NCBI RefSeq assembly: GCF_027942865.1
Contig: NC_134528.1
Span: 11,972,586 to 12,036,585, forward strand
Direction: 5' to 3'
From: Odontesthes bonariensis
Lineage: Eukaryota; Chordata; Actinopteri; Atheriniformes; Atherinopsidae
DNA: 64,000 bases
Shown here: one piece after another, positions 1 to 11,185 of the stretch
Layout: every line of letters starts with the position of its first letter
Position numbering within the stretch: position 1 is the stretch's first letter
Program-made: the position numbers and the translations under genes
The notes under the pieces: generated by a model
Told to the model about the DNA's origin: nothing
Databases searched by the model: none
The model's input: only the letters and a program-made list of their open reading frames with translations

Positions 1-3000
1 CTGTCCATTTGAAAGCAACACACTGCAGATAGATACAGATGACAATGGAGAGGGTGATGCCTGCAGTATCGACATGGATGGAGATGGTAGGATTATTTGT
101 TTTGAAATGAGTGTTTCGATTACTTCATATTTTGTAGAGGAACTTGAAAAGTCACTGAACTGATGGAATGTTCTTTGGTTTAAAGGTTGTGGTTGCACTA
201 TAGTCCATTGGAAACAGCGCAGTGGTGGTGGATCATTAAGCTTTTTTTGTTTAATCTTTAATGGAGAAACAAGATATGGGTTTAAGATTGTAATGACAAT
301 TTCTAAATTTGAGTAAGATGTTCAAGTTCACAAAAGTTGCAAGGCTGTTTGAAATGTTATTAAAAGCAGAGAGCAATTGTTCTTGAATTATTTAAAAGAC
401 CATATTCAATCAAAAATAATAGACAACTTACCACCAATATGTTGCTGGTGGATGTCTTACAATTAATTAGGTTTATTGGCAATGGGCCAGCAACATGAAT
501 GGTATAGAAAAATAAGAATTCCATGAAGGTTGACAATTTCAGAAGTAAAGATAGGGAAGGGGTTGATCTCTATGTGAAAGATTCTGTGTACAGATAGTTA
601 ATCAATCAAACAATAATGTTTTTCAGGTTCAAATGATGAAGAATTTGGATGTGTCATCTCTGTATATGATATCATCCAAAGTATCAAAAGCTTTGGAGAA
701 TGTGGAGCTCTCTTTGGACAAGAGTTTATTCAAGATAGGGTGAAGTGGGAGAAAGTCTTGTGGTTATTCAGGAATATTTTTTAATTATATTTAGGAAATT
801 ATAAAAATGATTTGCTGCCATCAAGACAACAATTTATGACAGGCCTTGCCTATTTCATAAAGATTATACCGAGCCACATTGGGCACTACCAACATGGCTC
901 TGTAGGAAAGGATTCCAGGTGCCTAAATGGTCTGTTTGTAGTCCAGACCTGTCAGGCACTAAAAATATTTTGTGCAGTATTAAAGGAAAAATACAACAAA
1001 GAAGGCCCGAAACTAGTGAGCAGCAGAAATCTTACAGTAAGTTTATTCAAAGTGAACAGTATTAGGGCTAATATTACTGCTAAAAGGACACCTTTATTAG
1101 CCATCTGGGGACTTGTTCAGATGTCACTTGCACTCTACCAGAGAAAAATGGTTATATACAAACCAGCTGTAACAGAAAACTCCTAGCGAACAACGTATTT
1201 TTCAGCAGCAAGACCAGTTGCAGTACATAAATGTAGAGTGGAATCAGGATCAATTTGTGGCATAAAAATGTAGTTGCAATTTTTTCCAATTTTCAAAACT
1301 CAAACAAGTTGATTTAGAGTATGTTTTTATATGTGACTTTTACCCCAACACAAGTTGGATTAATATTGGTTGGTATGTCTTGTTAAAATGTGTCACACAA
1401 AAAGCCATTTATCTGCTGTGTTTCCCTCTTTTCTTTCAGAGGAACTGAATGAACGTGACAACTGTCCTTATGTGTACAACACTGACCAAAGGGACACAGA
1501 CCTGGATGGTGTTGGAGACCAGTGTGACAACTGTCCTCTTCTGCACAACCCGCTGCAGGTTCCTGAAAAAAACACACACAAACAAAATCTGTCGCAATAA
1601 TTTAAAGCATGGAGACATGAAACTTAACATAAAGGATGTAGGAATATTGGATGTGTGTATCTCTGTGTGTGCTTGCAGCTCGACTCTGACAGTGACCTGG
1701 TGGGGAATATGTGCGACAGCAACGAGGACATTGATGAAGACGGCCATCAGAACTCTCTAGACAACTGCCCCTACATTGCCAATAGCAATCAGGCTGACCA
1801 TGACAAGGATGGAAAGGGAGATGCTTGCGACCACGACGATGATAATGACGGTATCCCTGATGACCGAGACAACTGCAGGCTGGTTCCCAACAGGGACCAG
1901 CTGGACTCGGATGGTCAGTGTTGTTTCTGTTCCAGGAGGCATGTGCTATAAAAAGCCAGAATGAAGACAGAAAAATTCCATCTTTAAGGGTGGCTAAGGC
2001 AAATACTATCCACATTAAATATGAAAGTATCTCTGATCATATGATACTGATATGATCATAAACCGAATCTATCATGGAAAAAAATGTTTTTTAAAATCTA
2101 GTCCAAATGGATTTTACAGACATGCAGGAAAATCTTGTGAGTCCTGTATCTTTCCATTAGCTCAGGTCATGTTGAGGCTGAACATCAACATAAACAGTCT
2201 ATGGCTCTCCCTTGTGTAATCAATCTAACTAGAATGATTGTTTAAGCCGTCCACCATCAATTAGGACATTATTATTCTATGATCCTGTCCTTTCGATTTC
2301 TATCTCTTGGCACAAAAGAAAACAATACACAAAGTCATGTTGCATGTGCTCTATTTCTCAGGTGACGGCAGTGGAGACGCATGCTTTAATGACTTTGACA
2401 ACGACAGTATTCCAGATGCGCTGGATCCTTGTCCATTGAACCAGGATATTGGGGCCACAGATTTCAGGAAGTATCAGGGGGTTTTGTTGGACCCTAATGG
2501 CACCACGCAGTCTGACCCCCTGTGGATGATCCGGAGTCAGGGGACAGAGCTGCTGCAGAAAGCAAACTCAGACCCTGGAATTGCTTTAGGTAAGAAAAAA
2601 CAAGTTATAAGAACAACAAAGAGGATCAGTTAAGTAAACTAATATCACTTTGTTTAAACAGGATTTGACAAATTCAACTCTGTAGACTTCAGCGTGACAT
2701 TTTATGTAAATACCAACCGAGATGATGATTATGCTGGTATTGTGTTTGCCTACCAGTCCAGTCGACGCTTCTATGTTGTCATGTGGAAACAGGTGAGGAC
2801 TGAATGCGACTTTAACACAGAGAAGCAGACATGTTATGTAAACTACACTTTAAAACCTTGAATCTAAAGTACAGCTGTAGAACTCCTTCAAATATCATCT
2901 CGACCATAACCTCTTTCATATGTCTCTTGTAAGTTGTTTTAAATCACAGCTCTCACTGGCAAAATATAAAAGTACATAGCATAAAAAGACTTGACCTTTC

Positions 3001-4838
3001 AGGCACTTCATCTTGAGTGATGTGACAACTGTCGACTTCTCCTACATATATTCAGTAAATCGACTTAACCCTCACTCTCCACTTCATTCTGTTTTGCTTT
3101 CTCTGAGAGTAGGTGTCTCAAGCTTACTGGGAGAAAAGGCCGTCCAAAGCTTTTGCCACTGCAGGACTCTCACTCAAACTGGTCAACTCTAAAACAGGAC
3201 CAGGCGAGTATCTCCGCAATGCTCTGTGGCACACTGGAAACACCAGACACCAGGTAAGAGCAGACAACCTCATTTATCTTTGAAACTTGCATTTGTTTTA
3301 GCAGGAAATTTCTTATTTGACCTTAGACAGACCATCATTTGGTAGACTGCTAGATAAAAATCAAGAATGCCGTCGTTTCACAATGTGTGTGTGTGTGTCT
3401 GTTTCAGGTCAGAACATTGTGGCATGACCCCAATAAAATTGGCTGGAAGGACTATACTGCCTATCGCATGCACCTTATTCATCGACCCAAGACTGGGTTC
3501 ATCAGGTACAGTGCTTAGAGTTATTATTATCAAAACTCACTCTCTTTGTTGAACCTAGTTCTCAACTTGCCATATTTACTTACATAGTGACATAGTTGTT
3601 CTTCTCACAAATAGCCTTAAAAGCAAAGCAAAACAAAAGCATCCCCAGGCAGACAGTTTTTCTTGCTATGTGAGGTTTTTGTGAAAATGACAACAGCGTC
3701 ATCAGAACCAAAGTCAGATTTTTATCCTGAGAAATAGACACTGAGAACAAAGCTGTTTTGTGCCTTTACCAGATGTTCAAATTTCAAGAAAAACACTCTT
3801 TTGTTTGAATATACGATTAATTGTCATGGTGCATTCTAGGTACTCAATGACTGCACTTCAGAGTGATTGCACAAAGCAAGGGTACACTTATTGGATGTGG
3901 CTCCTGCTCTTTGATTATGAAGATTAGACACTTGTTGATATTTTTCCATAGTCGCTCCAAGTTTTCAGTTTACTCTTTAAACACATCATATCCATTTGAT
4001 CCTATTAGCCAGGAATAAATGGTTAATTTTGACATGAATAAAAAATTAGTGGGTGATTTGCATTTATGACTGAATGCAGTGTGAGTTCCTTTCCCTCATT
4101 AGCACCTGTATTGTGCTCCCACGGCAGGGTGATGGTGTACGAGGGCAGGGAGATTCTGGCCGACTCGGGGGCAGTGTATGACCACACCCTGGCTGGAGGA
4201 AGACTGGGACTGTTTGTCTTCTCTCAGGAACATGTTCTGTTCTCAGACCTCAGACATGAGTGCAGAGGTAAGAGGGCCCATAAAACAATGGCTTTTGCTG
4301 CTCATTGGTCATGGAAAATGTTCTCAGAGCAAAATATGAACTGATTGTTGTGAGTGCTAAAAATCTTTACATTGTTCAAGATTCCAGTATGTGTAAGATT
4401 TAATAGAGGTAAGACTAATTTATTGTGAGAGAAAGAAAGAAAACAGGTTCATGTATTTTGTTGCACTTCTTTTTTAATATTGGATACTGATACATCTTTG
4501 TGCATTAAAAGGTTGTTTCCATGAAACTACCTTAAAAGTTCAAATAAAAAATCTCATTGGTGAAACCCTTAATATCTTTGAGACGTTTTCTTAAATGTTT
4601 CTTTATGATTAAAGTTTCATGTACATTGCTACTGCATTTGTAAAACTATAACTGCACCTCTTACATCCATGCAGTGGAGTTTAAAAAGTACAATATTCCT
4701 TTGTAATATGGAGCACAAAATGGAAATATTCAACCAACGTAAAAGTACAATACCAGAACTGAATATTCTCTGCAAATGGTACTGATTATGATGATCATGT
4801 TTATGATCTATTTTTCCTTTTCATTGTCAGATAACTGA
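1..4838 (+). CDS. thbs2: Thrombospondin, subgroup A (thrombospondin-2-like), 3' part of gene
   Basis: Secreted trimeric matricellular glycoprotein of the TSP-1/TSP-2 group. The 5' part lies left of the window. Coding exons: 1-86, 1440-1558, 1679-1913, 2362-2589, 2662-2792, 3113-3253, 3408-3505, 4128-4267 and 4831-4838 (stop TGA 4836-4838), all GT-AG with matching phases, giving 394 residues plus stop. Exons 1-4 encode aspartate-rich calcium-binding type III repeats (DNCP and DxDxDGxGD motifs). From TDFRKYQ onward it is the L-type-lectin-like C-terminal domain, with [15 protein letters not shown] and [11 protein letters not shown]. The ending ECRDN matches the ECRDP/ECRDI ends of TSP-1/2 and not the longer tails of TSP-3/4/5. 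Residues such as NSDPGIA and WKDYTAYR resemble TSP-2, but others resemble TSP-1, so the paralogue is uncertain. The CD47-binding peptide RFYVVMWK is intact. The integrin RGD of the last type III repeat reads SGD. Introns hold no recognisable gene. Confidence 0.95.
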
Positions 4839-5223
4839 ATCCTTGGGATATTCAGGATGCTCTTCAACATGCCATGGGAGATCTAGATTAAATACAGAAA
4901 TTCTTAAAGCAATTCAGAGAGACAGTGATAACGGAGAAGAAGCATCAAACCCAGGCCTTCATCTTTCCATGACTATCAATTAGTGACCATCATCTATCTA
5001 TCTGTCAGCTTTTTATGCACCGGTATCGATTCCAGGCTGTCTCATTCGCTGTATATTACCCCTCTGGCACCATGTCTAATGACACTTTTTGTTGCTTTTC
5101 ATTTGCGCCTTCCTAATGGATGTAAATAATTATTTATTGCGAGATGCCAGATATGACAAAGAGAGAGAGAGAAATTAAAATGATGATGGAGTGACTTGAG
5201 CAGATGTCTGGTAGTAACTTATC

Positions 5224-5229
5224 AATAAA
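5224..5229 (+). terminator. Candidate poly(A) signal of the thrombospondin gene
   Basis: AATAAA lies about 390 bases after the thrombospondin stop codon. It is the first canonical hexamer noticed at a plausible distance. A T/G-rich stretch (ttcttttttctttgtctg) follows within about 25 bases, as expected for a downstream element. Confidence 0.6.
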
Positions 5230-5307
5230 TAGCGTTTTATAACCAACTGCTTCTTTTTTCTTTGTCTGGTAACGCCAGGGCTCACAAGATTAGAGACGCG
5301 ATCTACA

Positions 5308-5321
5308 CCGCCCTCTGGTGG
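5308..5321 (-). promoter_or_regulatory. CTCF-like motif between thbs2-like and kcnk1
   Basis: Read on the minus strand this is CCACCAGAGGGCGG, which fits the vertebrate CTCF core CCASYAGRKGGCRS at all 14 positions. It sits just after the thrombospondin poly(A) signal and about 670 bases before the kcnk1 start codon, where an insulator between two closely spaced genes would make sense. Binding is inferred from the motif only; such motifs also ride on repeats. Confidence 0.45.
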
Positions 5322-5839
5322 TGAACCTAAGAAATACAAAAGACAAGTGGGAGAAATAGCGATTTTATTTTGCTCCTTTTTTTCTGCAAAGTCGGTGGTG
5401 TGAAAGGTATTTCAAATCTTTGAATAAAGTAATAGTAGTATTAACATCCTATTAAAATATTCTATAAAGGCAAGTGTTAAGGTGTTTACTTAGATTTATA
5501 AATATCAATTAGAAGGCTTAACGTTCTATTTTTTTTTTACAGTAAATTAAAAGTACAAAGAAAATGGAGACTCAGTTAAGTTAACCTCACAGAAGTGTTT
5601 CAGTCACATAAAAAATAAATAATCAACTTTTTTTATATTAGTCATTTAAAAAGCAAACAAAAACACTGACAAATAGGTAAGTGATTAATGTTTAAAAATG
5701 TGAATCTGTGTCTCCAAGGAAAAGTGACCTGGGGAAATAAGTCCTTTGTAGCTTCTAACATGAAACACAAAACTTGTTCTACCGGTTTGGGAGGGGAGAA
5801 CAAGTACAAAAAGACATTCTAACACGCAGCCAGGTACGC

Positions 5840-5993
5840 ACGCTCTACCTGGTGAGGTGGGTGAGTGACGTCACCGCCACCCACAGTGAGATATGAAGAA
5901 TGAGGAAGGCGAGATCATCCACCGGGTGGAGAGGATAGGAAGTTAAATGTCTGGTTAAATTAAACTGGCCGAGTGTAATTTGAGTTTTGTGGT
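5840..5993 (+). promoter_or_regulatory. Probable kcnk1 promoter and 5' UTR, with a CRE palindrome
   Basis: This stretch is richer in G+C than the DNA before it. It contains the full cAMP-response element TGACGTCA at 5866-5873, 121 bases before the kcnk1 ATG. No TATA box is evident at a fixed distance, so the transcription start is not placed. The rest of the interval 4839-5839 is thrombospondin 3' UTR and AT-rich spacer with nothing else recognised. Confidence 0.5.
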
Positions 5994-8900
5994 ATGGTGC
6001 ATGGCAGCGCAGGAGCCTGGTGCGCTCGTTTTTTGGAGCGGCACCAGTCGGCGACGAGTTTTGCCCTTCTGGTCGTCGCTTACATCCTTTACCTCATAAT
6101 CGGCGCTGGAATCTTCTCAGCCATCGAGTTGCCCTACGAACAAGAGCTTCGGCGGGAGCTGAAAGCAGCCCGTCAGGACTTCCTGAACAACAACACCTGT
6201 GTGTCCGACGAGCGCCTTGAGGAGCTCCTGGCCCGCGCCCTGCAGGCCAGTAGCTACGGAGTGTCCGTCCTTGGCAACGACACCAACCAAAACTGGGACT
6301 TTGTGTCCTCCCTGTTCTTTACCAGCACTGTTTTGACCACAACAGGTGAGCCACACAGGTGTTAAAAGTTGATATGTTACTGTTTCTTAGTCAAACTAGT
6401 AAAACAAATGTTCGGTCTATCAAGAAAGCTGAGAACAAAGAAACCTTCCTCAACAGCGGATGAATATGATATAAGTTATTTTCTATCGAACGAAAAGATC
6501 ACTTTACATTAATATGTGATCTTTCAATGGGCAAATATATATTTGAGTAGCGAAGGACTTTAATAAAAAATGGACTCATTATCAGAACTCTCCCAAAGGG
6601 TACCTCTTTATTTAGTTTTTTTTTCTCCTTCCTAAAATAAAGCTGAGCTGGGCCTTTTTGCAACCCATTGTAATAGGTAATGAATATCAACTGGTGTCCA
6701 CGTCTCGTTTTCTTCTTCATTTGGTTCATTTTCAAATGTTCAATTAAAGAGTTCACAAAGGATATCTGAGGGTTTCCTGGAGTGTCTCTTACTGAGTCAT
6801 TATCAATAGATCCTCCAGGCCCTCTGGGTTGTGGAATGGGGACTTTGTGGATAAGGTGTTGCCATATGATCTGATCACATTGTTATCTGGGGAGTTTGAA
6901 GGCTTTTGAAGTTTTGCTCGTTTTCTTTATGCCCTTCCTAAGTAGCCTTGCAGGGCCTAGGGTAAAAGTTGCAAAAATGTTTGAATGGGTGTCAAGTGTC
7001 ATCCATGTGAGTGCCAGGATTCAATATTTCCCAGAACAACAAAGTTTTTCTCCCTTTATGTTCAGTTTCTTGGCAGCTTGGCAACACTTAGAGTGGTCTC
7101 TAATATAAAATGATTCAGACTAATGTACGCTTTTTTAAAAGGAAGACATGTTAATGTGCAATAAGAATAGAAGCATTCTGTCTTTACCGGTCAGTGTTAT
7201 GCCTGATTGGTGTATAAGTCTGCATTGACAGTAGTTGGCTTTATATCGTCTGGTTGGCTCTGTGGTGTAGTGTTGCCATTCAACACTGTGTGATAAAGTG
7301 TTGCTCTGTCATATTCAGTTGACCCTAAAATGAGCCAGAAGTATTTGTACATTGTCACATATCTTCTGCTGCTTGACATTTTGAGTATGCATCAGTACAA
7401 AATTAGCACCCTGACTCTAAATGCTTAAATTTAAACTACTAACCCGAAGAAGACGCTACTACTTGCCAGTCCAAGGCAAAGAATACTGCAAGCCCATGTG
7501 CCCTCCCGGGAAATTAAAGACTTGCAGCATAATACTGAATGGGATACACATCAGAGGGGATTTCAAAGTTGATATCCCAAAATCTGACAGAAAAATAAGT
7601 GGATACCCCCCTACCCCCAAACACACACACACACACCGTCTTTCAGAAGACAACATGTTGCTTTTACCTGAGCCAGTTTTCCTGTCATTATTTTCAATTG
7701 TTGTTATTTGTGCTGAGCTTCACCTGTGCTTTAAGAAGAACTCCACCCTCTAATTAAATGCCCCTGTAATGAAACAGTGCTGCGTGTTTTGCTGTGTTTT
7801 CAGGTTATGGTCACGCAGTCCCTCTCTCTGATGAAGGGAAAGCATTCTGCATTTTCTACTCCCTCTTTGGCATCCCTGTTACCCTCTTCTTCCTCTCCAC
7901 CGTTGTGGAGAGACTCGTGGTCCTGATGACTCGACGCCCAGTCTCCTACTTCCACCGGCGATGGGCTCTGTCCAGTTCGAAATTGGCAGCCATTCATGCA
8001 GCTTCCCTTGCCATCGTCGTGGCTATGCTCTTCCTCTTTATCCCTGCATGGATCTTTGTCACTCTGGAAAAAGATTGGAACTTTCTAGAGTCTTTGTATT
8101 TCTGCTTCATCTCGCTGACCACCATTGGTCTCGGAGATTATGTCCCTGGAGAAACTCACAGTAAAGAGGCCAACCCACACCCACAGCTGTACAGACTGGC
8201 CATTACAGGTAAGTGTGCCACTAGAATAGAATAGAAAAATACTTTATTTTTATTCTTTTTTAATTTTTTTTATCCCCCAATGGGGGAAATTCAAATTCGT
8301 CAAGTAGCTCAACATTTTTTGGACGTACAACACTATTTCCAAAAAATACTGGGACACCGTGTAAAATGCACACATGAAATATCGAGAGAACTAAGTTGTT
8401 TTGTTTCTGAGAAATATGTTGCCAGTAAATGCTTATAAGAAGTATATTAAATGTAAAGATGGGGTCACCATTCTATGAAATACAAATAGTTCTACAATTT
8501 TAGACTTTTCCAAGTTATAACTGCAATCATTTTATGGGTGTCAGCTTTTACAGTCTTAATATTATATATAATATATCCAGATAAACCTGCATACAAATGA
8601 CAAGGCTGAAAACTATTGTTGAATGAATGCTACCTTTGGGCCATCAGGGCTCAAGGCTCAGGGACACTTCTGAAAACTATTATAAACGCAAATGGCTGCT
8701 GCATCCACAAGTGCAAGTTAAAACTCTACCATGCAAAGCAAAGAAAAACATAAAATAACAAGATCTTGAGTTTAAGTGGAAGATCTGACAAATAAGACTT
8801 TTTTAATCTTTTAGGAAATGCTGCATCCTCCATATGAAAGTCTTACTTATCACAGCAAGACAACATCCAACCAGCTTTCAGCACGTATTAGTAACAGAGT

Positions 8901-9606
8901 GGAAATGGTGCCCCTTAAGCTAAGTTTTTAAAAAGTCAGGGACATTTCTCACTTTCTTTTTCTCTTTTTGAGTTAAATATAGGGCTTTGAAATAAAATAA
9001 CTAGAAATCGCTACATGGTGCTTTTCTTTACGTTTCATGCAATATCCCAACCTTTTTTGTCAGTGGAGTTGTATATACATACCAAAAATCTCAGAAAGTC
9101 TAAATTTAAGCTGTAATCTACGCTTTTTTTGGTCCTACCCATTGCTTTAGAAACGATAAAAAAGGAATCCTATGTTTGTATTGAACACTGATAATACATT
9201 CATTACATGTTAGCCATTGCACCTTTCATTTGTAGACCAAACCTTGATTAGACAAGTCACACTGCGCTTGTGCCTTTATGTGTTTACTCTCACAGTCTAC
9301 TTGCTGCTGGGCTTGGTGTGTGTCCTGGTGGTGATGGAGACGTGTTGCGAGCTTCCCCAAATGAGACGACTCAGACAGAGGTTCTACCAAGAAAACGTTC
9401 GGAAGCTGGACTCTGAGACCACAAACATCATCAACCGCGAACACTCGAGCGACCAGCTGACGGACCCCGTAGATCACATGATATCATCAGATCAACTACC
9501 AGTCATTCCCTCGGTGTTGGAGCAGGCTGAGACTTTGCGGCAGAGCAGCACTTCAGTGCCTTACTCGCCAGCCTTAGGATCTGATGTTAATGGGAAGCTA
9601 AGATAA
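5994..9606 (+). CDS. kcnk1: Two-pore-domain K+ channel TWIK-1 (KCNK1), complete
   Basis: Background potassium channel subunit; dimers set resting conductance at the plasma or endosomal membrane. Exons 5994-6345, 7804-8208 and 9296-9606 join in phase to 355 residues (human 336). Order: short cytosolic N-terminus, M1 (about 22-44), extracellular cap with C69 (the inter-subunit disulfide cysteine of TWIK-1) and sequon N95-D-T, first pore TTTGYGH (residues 115-121), M2 ending before TRRP, M3 (about 182-203), second pore TTIGLGD (223-229), M4 (about 252-267), and a cytosolic tail with a di-isoleucine (297-298). The TWIK-type pore threonine that gives unusual ion selectivity is present (T117). The lysine pair around mammalian K274, a proposed SUMO site, is Arg-Arg (276-277). 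GYGHAVPLSD and FHRRW favour kcnk1 over kcnk6. The start is the first ATG in frame and aligns with the human start. The 3' UTR runs to about 10.74 kb. Confidence 0.96.
8221..8299 (-). repeat. LINE 3'-end remnant in kcnk1 intron 2
   Basis: Read on the minus strand it has the layout of a fish LINE tail: GAATTTCCCCCATTGGGGGA, then an AT-rich stretch and AATAAAGTATTTTT. A second copy in the opposite orientation lies at 33827-33873. The remainder of kcnk1 intron 2 (8300-9295) shows nothing else recognisable. Confidence 0.6.
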
Positions 9607-10275
9607 CAGTTTCCTGGGCTTCCAAGGGGTGTGTCTGGGATACATTATTTTTAAGGAACTCATTTGAAAACATTTGCTTAACACATAGCTGCTCAGGTCA
9701 CACCACAGCTCTCTAAAATGTTAATGTGTGTGAATACTGGTGTATCAACCCACTAAAACTGAGTCACTTGGTTGTTTAATGAGCGATTGCCATTCTGCCA
9801 ACACCAACACCCAGATATGGTGTAAAAGTAGGCACACCCATAGATTATCAGTATGGAATTGTTTTTTCCCCTGTCGCTCCATTCCCTGTTGACATTGATC
9901 TTTGACAAAATAGGAAGGGCTGGGCCCCCAAAACGGATGGAAACCCCACAAGTTTCCACTTGACAAGTGACCACTTGATCTCACAAAGCCTTTTAACTCC
10001 AGTGTGGCACAGTTTGCTCTAGAGGTTTTCGCACTCCCTCCTCACACAGTATATTATCCATGATTGTATTTGCATAGGAAATTTTCCTTCTTGGAAAGCG
10101 TAAGGCAGTACAGCACCAGAATAATCAAGCATACCACCTGTTGGCCAAGTGTACGTCATGTGCAAGTATTCCAGGAAGAAGATCAAGTATATTTTTCTTC
10201 CTGATTTCTTACAGGTGATCGTTAGCCTTCAGTTCCTGATGGCATGTAGAAAATGCTGTATCATATGCCTTTTTG

Positions 10276-10289
10276 CCACTAGAGGGAAG
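10276..10289 (+). promoter_or_regulatory. CTCF-like motif in the kcnk1 3' UTR
   Basis: CCACTAGAGGGAAG matches the CTCF core CCASYAGRKGGCRS at 13 of 14 positions. It lies on the plus strand, near the boundary between the convergent kcnk1 and entpd1 genes. Motif evidence only. Confidence 0.35.
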
Positions 10290-10717
10290 CACTTTCATGT
10301 TACAGGAAGAGTTAGACGGAGATGTTACTGGGAATGTATACATCATGCTGCTTGGTAGAGTTTTCCATGAAATTGTTATTACACTGGGAGAATATGTTAC
10401 TGTTACAACTGATGGTAAGAAAGCAGCTATTTGGCAGTACATGGTTTGGTCAAAGACATCTCAGCTTGCTGCTGCTCCAAACTAAATGTATATTTTATGG
10501 TGGATGTTTTATGTCTGCAAGTAAATGTATTTTTTTACTCACTTATAAACTAGCTTTGACATCAGAGATTAAAATGGATGTAACTGGGCTTCCAAAGATG
10601 CAAAGTTTTGCTTCTGTTTTCATTTAAATTATGCTGGCTTGAGGGCTTGAACGAAACTCTGAACTTTGAAATTCAGATTTTTATCAAAAATCCAATTAAC
10701 TTTCGAAATGAAATGTA

Positions 10718-10723
10718 AATAAA
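10718..10723 (+). terminator. Candidate poly(A) signal of kcnk1
   Basis: AATAAA lies 1.1 kb after the kcnk1 stop and is followed by T/G-rich sequence (ctttttgtgagtg). An ATTAAA near 10569 is a weaker alternative. Confidence 0.5.
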
Positions 10724-10812
10724 TCATGCAACATAACCTTTTTGTGAGTGATTTAAGTTTCTACAAGTGTACATCTCAAGAAAACCGAACATTTAATATA
10801 AACTGGTTCTAA

Positions 10813-10818
10813 TTTATT
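10813..10818 (-). terminator. Candidate poly(A) signal of entpd1
   Basis: TTTATT on the plus strand is AATAAA on the minus strand, about 370 bases past the entpd1 stop. Another minus-strand AATAAA lies at 11156-11161, only about 25 bases past the stop. The main site cannot be decided from sequence. Confidence 0.4.
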
Positions 10819-11185
10819 TATACAGTTACATATTCACATCATAATTTGAGACACATACATGCAGACTAATGTGCATTCAATCACATGTTCAGGCATGCGC
10901 GTAGATTCACACACTGAAACTCAAACACGCATCAACACAATCATTCAAATGCAGGAAATGTCCTTCAACCAGAAAGGCAGAGCTCACTCCTCAGTGAGAG
11001 AAGGCATTTGTCCTTCTGAAAAGTCCTTGAATCCAAATGGGCTGCAGGAATCTATTTGGAAGTTTGAGCTGACCTTTGACCTTTACAAAGATTGGTAAAG
11101 TAGCAGCAGACGCACGCACACAAATCTTAACAGACAATCCCTCCATTGCACATAATTTATTTGTACACACTGTACATTTGTGTAT

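Noticed and set aside
1-4838. Assignment to thrombospondin-3, -4 or -5 (COMP)
   Set aside because: Those end in YRCNDTxPED-type tails; this protein ends [11 protein letters not shown] as in TSP-1/2.
5994-9606. Assignment of the K2P gene as kcnk6 (TWIK-2)
   Set aside because: Pore sequence TTTGYGHAVPLSD, the FHRRW stretch, the C69 cap and the di-isoleucine tail fit TWIK-1; TWIK-2 has TVGYGYTTPL and a shorter N-terminus.
10149-10627. Three overlapping open frames after kcnk1
   Set aside because: They lie in the kcnk1 3' UTR, overlap each other in different frames and show no domain or splice context.
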